A stretch of DNA of 64,000 nucleotides from NCBI RefSeq assembly GCF_020905345.1, contig NZ_JAJJMO010000001.1:4216001-4280000 (forward strand), in the 5' to 3' direction. This document shows, in pieces, positions 18,301 through 24,887 of the stretch. The stretch is from Flavobacterium pisciphilum. GTDB lineage: Bacteria > Bacteroidota > Bacteroidia > Flavobacteriales > Flavobacteriaceae. Below the pieces are notes generated by a model that made no database searches, was not told the origin of the DNA, and saw only the letters and a program-made list of their open reading frames with translations. The first letter of the stretch is position 1. Every line of letters begins with the position of its first letter. The translations under genes and the position numbers were made by a program.

Positions 18301-18449
18301 ATCACCTGAACCTGGTTATCGGTTATATCTGGTACAGCATCAATGGGCAGTTTTGTAAATTGATAGCTGCCATAGCCGATAAGAACGAGGATAAAGAGGC
18401 CTATGATAAGCTTATTTTTTATCGAAAATTCTATGATTTTATTTAGCAT
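15321..18449 (-). CDS. czcA: Heavy-metal RND efflux pump (CzcA/CusA family)
   Basis: A 1042-residue protein, the normal length for HME-RND pumps, with a complete duplicated 12-helix plan. The N-terminus IKNKLIIGLFILVLIGYGSYQ is the first helix. The helix-4 motif reads DFGLIVDGAVIIVE, matching the HME1 pattern for divalent ions (Co/Zn/Cd) rather than the Cu/Ag form. Periplasmic loops include FPIEQANSNIPGLKEIRSFS and RFGLSVVTIVFDDATDVYWARQ. It exports metal from the periplasm or inner membrane, driven by protons, together with the adaptor at 9715 and the channel at 12813. It heads the efflux operon after the anchor-protein gene at 18480. Confidence 0.93.
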   Translation of the reverse strand: MLNKIIEFSIKNKLIIGLFILVLIGYGSYQFTKLPIDAVPDITDNQVQVITSAPSLGATDIERLITFPIEQANSNIPGLKEIRSFSRFGLSVVTIVFDDATDVYWARQQVTEKLSAVKDQIPKGIGEPSLAPVTTGLGEIYQYVVKTKPGYEKKYDITELRTIQDWIVRRQLVGVEGVAEVSSFGGKLKQFEIAIDPNKLQSYNITISDVFTALEKNNQNTGGAYIERGPKVLYIRSEGLISSIDNINDISIKNTANGSPLFIRDVADVRIGSAIRYGAMTYNGKGEVSGAVVMMLKGANSNIVIKNIKERIEQIQKTLPEGVVVEPFLDRTKMVNNSISTVEKNLLEGALIVLFVLIFFLGNLRAGLIVASVIPMAMLIAVILMNIFGVSGNLMSLGALDFGLIVDGAVIIVEACLFSLHSRKATKISQEDMDETVLKTSIKMRNVSVFGELIILIVYIPIFTLRGIEGKMFLPMAQTIAFALFGAFILSLTYVPMMTALFLSKNISHKKNFSDRMMEKLENFYQPLLSKALTIPRTIIGITLSLFVLALVTLSFMGGEFMPSLEEGDFAVETRVLPGSNLETSMTAISQGAKILLEKFPEVEKIVGKTGSSEVPTDPMPIDASDMMVILKDKSEWTSASTFEELSGKMAKELEAVPGVSYGFQYPVQMRFNELMTGARQDVVCKIFGEDLDTLALYANRLGKIVNTVKGTSDLYVETVTGMPQVVIDYDRAAIAQYNLNIEDINRIVNTAFAGQSTGVVYEGEKRFDLVVRLEGEKRQDLTDVQNLLIPTSNGTQIPLSQLAKVEITEGPNQIQREDAKRRIVVGFNVRGRDVQSIVTELQNKVNTQIKFPAGYYPTYGGTFENLNEAKNRLMIAVPISLILIFLLLYFAFKSVKQGLLIYSAIPLSAIGGIFFLALRGMPFSISAGVGFIALFGVAVLNGLVLIAEFNSIRKSGETDLNKIVLQGTKIRLRPVLMTALVASLGFLPMALSNGSGAEVQKPLATVVIGGLLIATFLTLFVLPILYIMFEKGIKLKPTKFK

Positions 18450-18479
18450 ATTTTTTTAAGATTAACAGGCACTCAATTG

Positions 18480-19103
18480 TTATATTGAATATTCTCCTTT
18501 TAGCTTTATAGTAACTTTGATATCCTTGGTATCGTTATTTTTAAAGTACCAACCATGTTTTCCTTCAAAGGGTGCATAAAATGTACCCACCATATTATTA
18601 GCGTATGCTAAAGTGTAACTCTCGAAATAGACATCAGTAACTGCCTTTTTTTGGTTTACTTCCCCATGGAAATCTAAGTATACTGTTCCTTTATCGGTTG
18701 TCCATTCATATTTCATCATTCCGCCTTTGAGCATATAGGTCTTGTATTCAATCCCTTTTCCTGCAGGAACAAGTACCTCTACAGTATCTTCTCTTTGGTC
18801 ATATTGTTTTATGGCTACAGGATTATCGGCTTCAATGGGTCTTTTTACTTCTGGTCCTGAACCGGCTTTTTCCATTTTAATCAGAGGGAATGATTGCTGG
18901 GGTATATTTGCAATATCCTGATTAGTATCTTGGGGAATGTAAAGCTTATTGAAACCAAATAATTTCCCTGTCCCTACTGGATCAATCCCGTATTCAGCTG
19001 GAAGAACAGCAGTAACTAAAATAACTATTGCGAGTATAAATGCAAAAGCAACTGCTTTAATAATCTCTTTTTTTTCTATTATTTGATGATTTATTTCTGA
19101 CAT
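18480..19103 (-). CDS. Membrane-anchored protein linked to metal efflux
   Basis: A 207-residue protein with one N-terminal membrane helix (about residues 14-33, IKAVAFAFILAIVILVTAVL) and a periplasmic domain. It ends in a beta-rich part with KGGMMKYEWTTDKGTVYLDFHGE and FYAPFEGKHGWYFKNND. It resembles a family usually named transmembrane anchor protein, found beside HupE/UreJ and RND metal pumps (recalled, not searched). The His-Gly-Trp and His-Gly-Glu spots could touch metal but this is a guess. It is 30 bases upstream of czcA and 11 bases after the HupE gene. Confidence 0.75.
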   Translation of the reverse strand: MSEINHQIIEKKEIIKAVAFAFILAIVILVTAVLPAEYGIDPVGTGKLFGFNKLYIPQDTNQDIANIPQQSFPLIKMEKAGSGPEVKRPIEADNPVAIKQYDQREDTVEVLVPAGKGIEYKTYMLKGGMMKYEWTTDKGTVYLDFHGEVNQKKAVTDVYFESYTLAYANNMVGTFYAPFEGKHGWYFKNNDTKDIKVTIKLKGEYSI

Positions 19104-19114
19104 TGTTTAATTTT

Positions 19115-19798
19115 TTAAGATGTAAAATAACCTGTTAATTGAAAGCCTAATAAGACAAAGCCGGCTGCGATAAGCATCGTATTTGTTAATGTTGAAAACC
19201 GAACAAAACTTGAATACCTGCGCCATATTGTAATGAGAATCAGCACAAAAGTCAAAGCAATAAACTGACCGATTTCGACCCCTATATTGAATCCAAGCAA
19301 ATTGGTAAACAATCCTTCTTTATCGAATTTAAAATCCTGTAATTTACTGGCAAGTCCGAAGCCATGGAATAATCCAAAAATCAGCACGGCAGCTTTTGTG
19401 TTGGGTTGTTTACCGAAGAATCTTTGGAAGCCACCTAAATTATCGAAGCCTTTGTAGATAATGGAAAGTGCAATGATGGCATCGATAAGAAAAGCATTGA
19501 TTGCAATATTACACATTACACCCAATAGAAGAGTTATACTGTGTCCGATTGTAAAAAAGCTTACATAAAGCAGCACTTCTTTTGGGCGGTACAAGAAAAA
19601 AATAACACCAATTAGAAAAAGTAGGTGGTCATAGCCCGTGAGCATGTGTTTGGCACCAATATACAAGAATGGACCAAAGGCTATACCATCATTTCCTGTT
19701 AGGAATGTTTGTGTATTTTCGTCAACGCCATGAGCAAAAAGCGCATTGGCTCCTACAAAAAGCAGGATGATAAATAGTATGATTTTTTTTGAGTTCAT
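19115..19798 (-). CDS. HupE/UreJ family membrane protein
   Basis: A start at 19798 gives 227 residues with a clean signal peptide (MNSKKIILFIILLFVGANALFAHG); the frame is open 13 codons further, to 19837. HupE/UreJ landmarks are visible: FGPFLYIGAKHMLTGYDHLLFLIGVIFF (His, Asp and His in a helix), FTIGHSITLL and LFGLFHGFGLASKLQDF. HupE-type proteins take up or pass nickel or cobalt in hydrogenase and urease systems. The truncated HupE-like members in RND clusters are less well known. About six membrane helices are present. The signal peptide, cut just before HGVDE, would leave a histidine at the mature N-terminus. Confidence 0.85.
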   Translation of the reverse strand: MNSKKIILFIILLFVGANALFAHGVDENTQTFLTGNDGIAFGPFLYIGAKHMLTGYDHLLFLIGVIFFLYRPKEVLLYVSFFTIGHSITLLLGVMCNIAINAFLIDAIIALSIIYKGFDNLGGFQRFFGKQPNTKAAVLIFGLFHGFGLASKLQDFKFDKEGLFTNLLGFNIGVEIGQFIALTFVLILITIWRRYSSFVRFSTLTNTMLIAAGFVLLGFQLTGYFTS

Positions 19799-19855
19799 AG
19801 GTTCATTTTTAAAGTTTCCCGTGCAGCAATTGCGCACAGGAAACCAAGTAAATCT

Positions 19856-20032
19856 TTAGTGAGTATGCCCGTGAGCTGCGTCTTTTTTTTCTTGTTCTAC
19901 TTTGCTAATACTATCTTTGCTTGTAGTTTGCTGATTCGTATTTTGGGTATCCTGATTTTGATCATTTGCTTTTTGATTGCAAGAAGACACTATAAATAGA
20001 GTAAGGACTGCAATGGCTAAAATATTTTTCAT
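19856..20032 (-). CDS. Small His-tailed lipoprotein (58 residues)
   Basis: Not usually called because of its size. Translating the minus strand gives MKNILAIAVLTLFIVSSC, a lipoprotein signal with Cys18, then a Gln/Asn-rich linker (NQKANDQNQDTQNTNQQTT) and an acidic-lysine stretch ending in DAAHGHTH. A His-rich tail after a lipid anchor suggests a periplasmic metal-binding tether. It lies between the 142-residue protein, which also ends in HGHQH, and the HupE gene, with 25-60 base gaps, so it is in the same unit. No homolog was searched. Confidence 0.75.
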   Translation of the reverse strand: MKNILAIAVLTLFIVSSCNQKANDQNQDTQNTNQQTTSKDSISKVEQEKKDAAHGHTH

Positions 20033-20057
20033 GACTGTAGTTTATTTAATTAAATTA

Positions 20058-20486
20058 TTAATGTTGGTGACCGTGGTTTATATCCTGCTGAGAAACCTGT
20101 GTGTTTTTAAACTTAGCAGTTATGGTTTTCCCTTTGACAACTGCAGTAAGGGTACAATAGGTATAGATATTTGCCTTTGGTATATTTACAAATAAAGAAT
20201 TGTTTATGTCAGATGAAATAGAGTTATTCGCTTTGGTTTTGTTGAAAAATTCAAAGGTTACCTCTCCTGTTACTCCTTTATTAGAAATTATTTTTCCTTT
20301 GGAATTTAGGATATAAAAGCTGCAACTGGAGTCTCTTTCAATCATTTCAACTGAGTATTCTCCTGCGTTTTGCAGCAGACCGTTGTGCGGACCTTTGGAA
20401 GTGTTTTTGTTTTGCTGCGCGGTAGTAGTTGTAGCCCCTACTATTAGTAGCATAAGGGCAACAACAATTGACTTTATTGTTTGCAT
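20058..20486 (-). CDS. Exported protein with C-terminal His-rich tail
   Basis: A 142-residue protein with a signal peptide (about residues 1-23, ending TTTAQQ). The body is beta-rich, with NGLLQNAGEYSVEMIERDSSCSFYILNSKGK, two Cys residues (about 55 and 112) and a tail INHGHQH. The KGPHNGLLQNAG start of the mature part is a pattern I associate with small secreted proteins beside Bacteroidota metal pumps; it is not a named family to me. Role: perhaps a periplasmic metal carrier for the pump. It is the second gene of the efflux cluster. Confidence 0.72.
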   Translation of the reverse strand: MQTIKSIVVALMLLIVGATTTTAQQNKNTSKGPHNGLLQNAGEYSVEMIERDSSCSFYILNSKGKIISNKGVTGEVTFEFFNKTKANNSISSDINNSLFVNIPKANIYTYCTLTAVVKGKTITAKFKNTQVSQQDINHGHQH

Positions 20487-20575
20487 GTTGGATTTTTACG
20501 TTAAGACTATAGTTGTATCACTCACAAGGCACACCAAAAAACTTTATAAAGAGTAGTAATCGATTTTAACTTAAT

Positions 20576-20583
20576 CAAAGATA
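20576..20583 (-). promoter_or_regulatory. Candidate -7 promoter box of the metal-efflux operon
   Basis: The minus strand reads TATCTTTG, matching TAnnTTTG, about 90 bases before the 142-residue protein start. It sits inside an inverted repeat, CGATTTTA (20560-20567) with TAAAATCG (20582-20589), which could be an operator for a metal regulator. A clear TTTG -33 box is not seen. Confidence 0.4.
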
Positions 20584-20728
20584 AAATCGGTTAAAGTTTT
20601 GGTAGTAAAATGTAAATGGATTATAGATACTAAGTATCCTTGGCTATGGAAATAGCAAAGTTTATTTTAAAATCAAACATTAGACTATTTTATTGATAGT
20701 ACTAGGTTAGGATTTAAAATAGAACAGA

Positions 20729-21133
20729 TTAACTCAATTTAGGAGGGAGCCAGATAGAGGCAAAAACATTAGAAATGTAAAATTCCTTATAGAAAGGCAC
20801 ACTTCTTTTCGTAGCGATAATGTTTGGCTTGTCTAAAGAAAACGTAGTTTGGTTTTCAAAGGCAAGTGTAGTATTGATTACATTAGGATTTATAGTCTTG
20901 AAGGGCAGATTTTGGTGATTTTCTTTTCCTTTATTGGAATGTTTTTTAGTATTGTAGTAGTGAAAATCAATAAAATTAGTAAATGATGAAACAAGATTAT
21001 CATGATTATCATGATTATCACTGTGCTCTTTGAAATGCTCTACTAGGTTTGTTAATTTCAATAATTGCCCCATTTCTGTGTTGGCACACAGGAATACAAG
21101 TAGTAATGATATGGCAATTGTTTTTCTTAACAC
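20729..21133 (-). CDS. His-rich exported protein
   Basis: A 134-residue protein. The N-terminal hydrophobic stretch (LRKTIAISLLLVFLCANTEMGQ) looks like a signal peptide. The mature part has many His and Asn (EHFKEHSDNHDNHDNLV, then DFHYYNTKKHSNKGKENHQN), a likely metal-binding region. It is the first gene on this strand before the efflux operon, 240 bases upstream of the next gene, and probably has its own promoter. Similar small His-rich proteins of unknown role are common at the head of Bacteroidota czc/cus clusters (recalled). Confidence 0.68.
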   Translation of the reverse strand: MLRKTIAISLLLVFLCANTEMGQLLKLTNLVEHFKEHSDNHDNHDNLVSSFTNFIDFHYYNTKKHSNKGKENHQNLPFKTINPNVINTTLAFENQTTFSLDKPNIIATKRSVPFYKEFYISNVFASIWLPPKLS

Positions 21134-21590
21134 GTAACAAATATATAAATAAAGTTTGTTACTTTATTTATTGATTGAAATTTTTATACATTAATAGTTG
21201 TTTTTTATTCAAGATAAGCTCAAGGAGTGCTTTTTTCAATACAATATTTTTTTTCAGATTATTTTTTATCGAATTTTCTAATTTATTAGTAATTATGTCA
21301 GTAGTAAGGAATTAACCAGTGTACAAATTGGATTGTAAATAGTGAGTAATAGATATCTAATGGATTTTCTGTTGGAGCCAGAAATTAGCAAGCACATGTT
21401 TTTTAAACCCTAAGGATTTAGGGTATAATAGGGGTTTAGACCCGAACTGTAAAGCTAAAATCTACAGTGTACTGTGCTTTCACTATTTATTAGTTTAATG
21501 TGCTACTATTACCACAAAAGTTAGGTGCTAAATTTTAAAGGCATATTATTATTGTATTTTCCTATCGACTAGTAGACTTAGTTAATTTCA
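21134..21590. other. Gene-free stretch between metal island and transfer module
   Basis: No convincing frame was found on either strand. It is AT-rich, with one GC-denser spot at 21404-21442 that can form several alternative stems from repeated ACCC/GGGT blocks: ACCCTAA 407-413 with TTAGGGT 418-424, and TAAACCC 404-410 with GGGTTTA 432-438 (last three digits of position). Its place at the junction makes it a candidate end or recombination region, but no integrase is nearby. Confidence 0.5.
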
Positions 21591-21614
21591 AGATAACTTT
21601 TGTAAACAAACAAA

Positions 21615-21640
21615 AAAAGATAGCTTTACAACTATCTTTT
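21615..21640 (-). terminator. Terminator at the end of the transfer operon
   Basis: AAAAGATAG (21615-21623) pairs with CTATCTTTT (21632-21640), a 9-base stem, loop TTGTAAAG, followed on the minus strand by seven T. The stem overlaps the stop codon of the small HTH gene. It ends the roughly 20-kb leftward operon. Confidence 0.8.
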
Positions 21641-21799
21641 AGACTGAATTTTTAGCAATTCACTTACTTTATATCTTTTTCTGTTACTGAAGGGTCTATA
21701 CACTTTAATTTTTCCGTCTGTTTCATATTTTCCAATAGTGGTTTGACTTCTTATACCTAAAATCACCATTGCTTCTTTAGTGTTTACATATTGTTCCAT
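21632..21799 (-). CDS. Small excisionase-like helix-turn-helix protein (55 residues)
   Basis: A small frame translated from the sequence: MEQYVNTKEAMVILGIRSQT, TIGKYETDGKIKVYRPFSNR, KRYKVSELLKIQSKR. The order helix (TKEAMVILGI), turn-helix (SQTTIGKYE), then a short wing (GKIKVYRPFSNRKRYKVSELL) is the MerR-like/excisionase fold (HTH_17 type). Such proteins act as excisionases or small regulators on mobile elements. It starts 11 bases after the 102-residue gene stop and is the last gene of the transfer operon. A start-less near copy lies at 5035-5202. The high conservation of the dead copy against its diverged neighbours is odd. Confidence 0.8.
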   Translation of the reverse strand: MEQYVNTKEAMVILGIRSQTTIGKYETDGKIKVYRPFSNRKRYKVSELLKIQSKR

Positions 21800-21810
21800 A
21801 CTTTTATTTT

Positions 21811-22119
21811 TTAAATGCGGTCGACTTTATTGTCTTTGATATGAAAATAAATTGTACTTCTTTGGTTTCTGTTGCGAGTTGATACATATTTAATGTAGCC
21901 GTATTCACTTAATTCGTGTATACATCTGAGGTATGTTTTAGGTGAAGAAACCATTGCTATCTTCATAATTTCATAGCTATATACTTTAATAGGATTGATA
22001 AAACTCTTATCAACCCTAAATTGAAGCAATGCAGCATAGATACCAATATGAGTGATACTGATACGATGATCTTTTTCTATTGCCTTAAAGAAATCAGATA
22101 AAGGTTGTAGTGTTTCCAT
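21811..22119 (-). CDS. Small winged-helix-like DNA-binding protein
   Basis: A 102-residue protein. Predicted helices ITHIGIYAALLQFR, YSYEIMKIAMVSSPKTYLRCIHELSEYGYIKYV, then beta residues RNQRSTIYFHIK, give a winged-helix layout: recognition helix SPKTYLRCIHELSEYG, wing TRNRNQRSTIYF. It could regulate transfer or excision of the element. It lies between the 351-residue protein and the 55-residue HTH gene with short gaps. A heavily decayed copy is at 5210-5500. Confidence 0.7.
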   Translation of the reverse strand: METLQPLSDFFKAIEKDHRISITHIGIYAALLQFRVDKSFINPIKVYSYEIMKIAMVSSPKTYLRCIHELSEYGYIKYVSTRNRNQRSTIYFHIKDNKVDRI

Positions 22120-22133
22120 TATTTCCTATATTA

Positions 22134-23189
22134 TTAGCTTATGTGCATCCCATTTCGTTTAGAAGGATTCATCTGTTGGCTCTCATTAGTTTTTTGTATT
22201 TGTTTTACTGTTTTCATTGTTTTATTACCCAAAGCCGTTGAGAGTGTAATTTTTCTTGAGTGCTCATCATAAATGTTCACCGATTTAAACTGGGGATTAG
22301 CTTCAATATAAAACCGGTATTCATTTCCGTTTTTAATTAAAGTTATGGGCTGCCTATTTCCTTTTTTTAAAGCATCCTTTAGTTTATCGGCTTCGGTTTT
22401 ATTGGTTAATTCCTTCAAAGGAAGTTGCTGCACTGCCTTTTCAAGATCATAACCATACCCCGAATAAAATTCTTTAATACGATGATTTCCAACAGCATCC
22501 TTGTCATTGAGATCGAGCTGAATCCATGATCTTTCTGTTTGAATTGCTCGTCCCGCTAATAAATTATATGCCTGTGTTGTATCAACAGAATTTCTTTCCT
22601 GCACTTTAAAGTATTGACTTCTGTTTTCTTCAGGCTTTGATTCGTTTTGCAGAGTAGTTTTATATCCATCAAATTGATACTGTCCACTCTGGTCTTTAGA
22701 AAAAGACAACTCATGATTTAGACGTTCTTTTTCGTTGACGTAATAGGAAACGGGAATAATGAACCGCTCATGACCTTGTTTGATTTGCTGCTCAATTTTG
22801 ATTGATAAATCTCCAAAACCAATACGCTGCACCTGATCGTGCAGCGATTGATTATTCTTTTCCTCTTCTTTTGCATCCTTACGAACTGCAATTTGATCTA
22901 TAAGTGGTGCAACAATCAGCTTACGAACAAGACGTATTAATAGATTAGGATAAAGCTGTTTTAGTATTTTGCTCTTTTCCTGCTTGAGCATCTGTAAAGC
23001 AAAACGTTCCTCTATGTTTTTAGTACCCTTATATTTTGTTCCAATGCGTTCGTAATGATGGAGTTTCTCTTTAAGCAATGACCTATTGTTGGAAAGACTG
23101 AAATTAAACAGTTTACTAAAACGCTCTTCCCTGGAGTGCCACTGTTTTAATTCCATCTCTACTCTGTTAACGGGAAGTTGTTCATTCAT
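22134..23189 (-). CDS. Conjugative-element accessory protein (DUF3945-like repeat)
   Basis: A 351-residue protein. The C-terminal part (about 235-325) carries the unit GYGYDLEKAVQQLPLKEL, LKDALKKGNRQPITLIKNGN, YRFYIEANPQFKSVNIYDEH, which the next gene repeats nearly motif for motif. The unit recalls DUF3945-type domains of Bacteroidota conjugative elements (from memory). The N-terminal 100 residues are a Lys/Glu-rich helical part. It is probably cytoplasmic; its role is unknown. It overlaps nothing and starts 9 bases after the paralogue at 23199. The relic at 5530-5858 is a broken copy of its 3' third. Confidence 0.7.
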   Translation of the reverse strand: MNEQLPVNRVEMELKQWHSREERFSKLFNFSLSNNRSLLKEKLHHYERIGTKYKGTKNIEERFALQMLKQEKSKILKQLYPNLLIRLVRKLIVAPLIDQIAVRKDAKEEEKNNQSLHDQVQRIGFGDLSIKIEQQIKQGHERFIIPVSYYVNEKERLNHELSFSKDQSGQYQFDGYKTTLQNESKPEENRSQYFKVQERNSVDTTQAYNLLAGRAIQTERSWIQLDLNDKDAVGNHRIKEFYSGYGYDLEKAVQQLPLKELTNKTEADKLKDALKKGNRQPITLIKNGNEYRFYIEANPQFKSVNIYDEHSRKITLSTALGNKTMKTVKQIQKTNESQQMNPSKRNGMHIS

Positions 23190-23198
23190 GATTCATGA

Positions 23199-23996
23199 TT
23201 ACATGGATTGGCTTTTCCTTTTGCTCTTAGCTTCCTTTGGTACTTCTGGTCCATCATCATCGGTAGTTTGGTTTTGCTTTTTACTACCTTGTTTTTCGGA
23301 AGTTTGCTGGGTTTCGGATTGTTTTTCTTCTTTGGAATGACGATTGTCAATACGTTGCATTGTAGCATCATACACATTGATAGTTTTGAATTGTGGATTA
23401 GCTTCAATGTACTGCTTAACTTCATTACCATCTTTTAAGAAAGTAGCAGATTGCAGGTTTCCTTTTTTCATAGAATCCATTAAATCTTCTTTATACTTTG
23501 GATTTTCTAATTCTTTAATGGGATGCTTGGTGAGTGTTGCTTCCAAATCATAACCATAATTTTGATGGTATTGATTTAGTTTAAAATTTCCATTAGTCTC
23601 AGTTTGTTTAAAGTCAATTTGAAGCCAGGAATTGTATAGTTCACCTTCTTTATTTGTCAAATCCTTATTTACGGATCTTCCTTCCATAAGATTAAAAGCT
23701 TCTTTCATGGTGATGTTGCTGCCTTTATTAATATAGAAGGTTTGCTCCAACGCTTCTTTGGAATTCTCTTTATGCAATTCTACTTTATAAGAATTAAAAA
23801 AATACATATCACTTTGATCGGATTTTTTAAAATTCAACGTAGCTATAGCTGTATCATTGCCATATTTAGCATGATGGGTCAAAGTAAAATTAGGTTCTTC
23901 CTTCTGTAATTTTTCTTTTAATTCAGACTCAAGTGCATCACCGAAACCGGTGTACTTAACCTGCTCTTTTAAGTATTCAAAATTTTTCTCGTTCAT
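23199..23996 (-). CDS. Paralogue of the accessory protein (DUF3945-like)
   Basis: A 265-residue protein aligned along most of its length to the 351-residue neighbour: LKEQVKYTGFGDALESELKE matches the neighbour's VQRIGFGDLSIKIEQQIKQ, and NYGYDLEATLTKHPIKEL, MKKGNLQSATFLKDGNEVKQ and YIEANPQFKTINVYDATMQR match its repeat. The tail is polar and charged (SEKQGSKKQNQTTDDDGPEV, then KRKSQSM). It lacks the N-terminal extension. It sits directly after traN in the operon. Probably a duplication of a single ancestral gene. Function unknown. Confidence 0.7.
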   Translation of the reverse strand: MNEKNFEYLKEQVKYTGFGDALESELKEKLQKEEPNFTLTHHAKYGNDTAIATLNFKKSDQSDMYFFNSYKVELHKENSKEALEQTFYINKGSNITMKEAFNLMEGRSVNKDLTNKEGELYNSWLQIDFKQTETNGNFKLNQYHQNYGYDLEATLTKHPIKELENPKYKEDLMDSMKKGNLQSATFLKDGNEVKQYIEANPQFKTINVYDATMQRIDNRHSKEEKQSETQQTSEKQGSKKQNQTTDDDGPEVPKEAKSKRKSQSM

Positions 23997-24024
23997 GATT
24001 TCATTCTTTAAATGATTAAATGTT

Positions 24025-24870
24025 TTATAGTTTGGGAAGTACAGTAACCTGTACCAGTTTTGTATTCTTTACATGTAGTTCTACGTGCCTGCCGCCATTT
24101 TTCTCCATAAGCTGTATGGATAAGAATTTTTTCTCTGGAATGGTGAATTTTGGAAGTGCAAATACAAAGGTGTTTTCTGCTTCACCTTCAATTTTAACTA
24201 CATTGTTCAAGATATAGATTGGAGTGATTTCGATTTCCTGTGAAGCTGTTCGTTTTATTTTTTTAGTATCGCGAATAAAAAAACGAAGTTGGTCAATATC
24301 ATAATTGATTTTAGAGTTGTTTGTTACTTTTATCCTGTAATACATCACTTCGTCACGAATAAAAATTCCGTTGAGACTAAAATCAATGTCATACTGGCTT
24401 TCTTTTTCACCTCGCAGTTTTTTCTTGTCGTAAAAAGCTAATTTGGAATATTCCTGAACATCCTCATCATTTATGTTTTCATCAGAAAAATAAATTTCCT
24501 GTCCTTCGGATTTAGTTTTATTCAAACTGAGATTCAATTGTGGTGATTCCTCATCATAATTCAATACGAAAGAATACAATTTTGCGTCAGCAGTCACTAC
24601 CGTAAGATTGGTCTGAAGAAATCCTTTTTGAGCTGCTTTGATTTGAAGAATGTTTTCCAGACCTTTTGCCTTTTGTACCAGTATATCGGAACTTCCTTTG
24701 TCCACGCTTTTAATAGCAAAAGGGAATACAATATTGGTCGTTTTTGAGTACGCGATCAGTAAAGAATCGGGCTCAATTTTAGAAAGGTTGTTTTTACTTG
24801 TTTGTTGTGCAAATACACCGATGGTCATTAATAATAAATACCCCATCACTAACACATTAAATTTTTTCAT
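24025..24870 (-). CDS. traN: Conjugative transposon protein TraN (DUF4138)
   Basis: A 281-residue protein with a signal peptide (residues 1-21, ending GVFAQQ). The beta-rich periplasmic body has TTNIVFPFAIKSVDKGSSDI, VTADAKLYSFVLNYDE and NSKINYDIDQLRFFIRD, typical of Bacteroides TraN (VirB9-like). It is thought to build the outer-membrane part of the mating channel. It is 17 bases after traM, in the standard order J-K-L-M-N. The absence of traO-Q after it is notable. Confidence 0.88.
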   Translation of the reverse strand: MKKFNVLVMGYLLLMTIGVFAQQTSKNNLSKIEPDSLLIAYSKTTNIVFPFAIKSVDKGSSDILVQKAKGLENILQIKAAQKGFLQTNLTVVTADAKLYSFVLNYDEESPQLNLSLNKTKSEGQEIYFSDENINDEDVQEYSKLAFYDKKKLRGEKESQYDIDFSLNGIFIRDEVMYYRIKVTNNSKINYDIDQLRFFIRDTKKIKRTASQEIEITPIYILNNVVKIEGEAENTFVFALPKFTIPEKKFLSIQLMEKNGGRHVELHVKNTKLVQVTVLPKL

Positions 24871-24887
24871 AGCAATATTTTTAGTTT

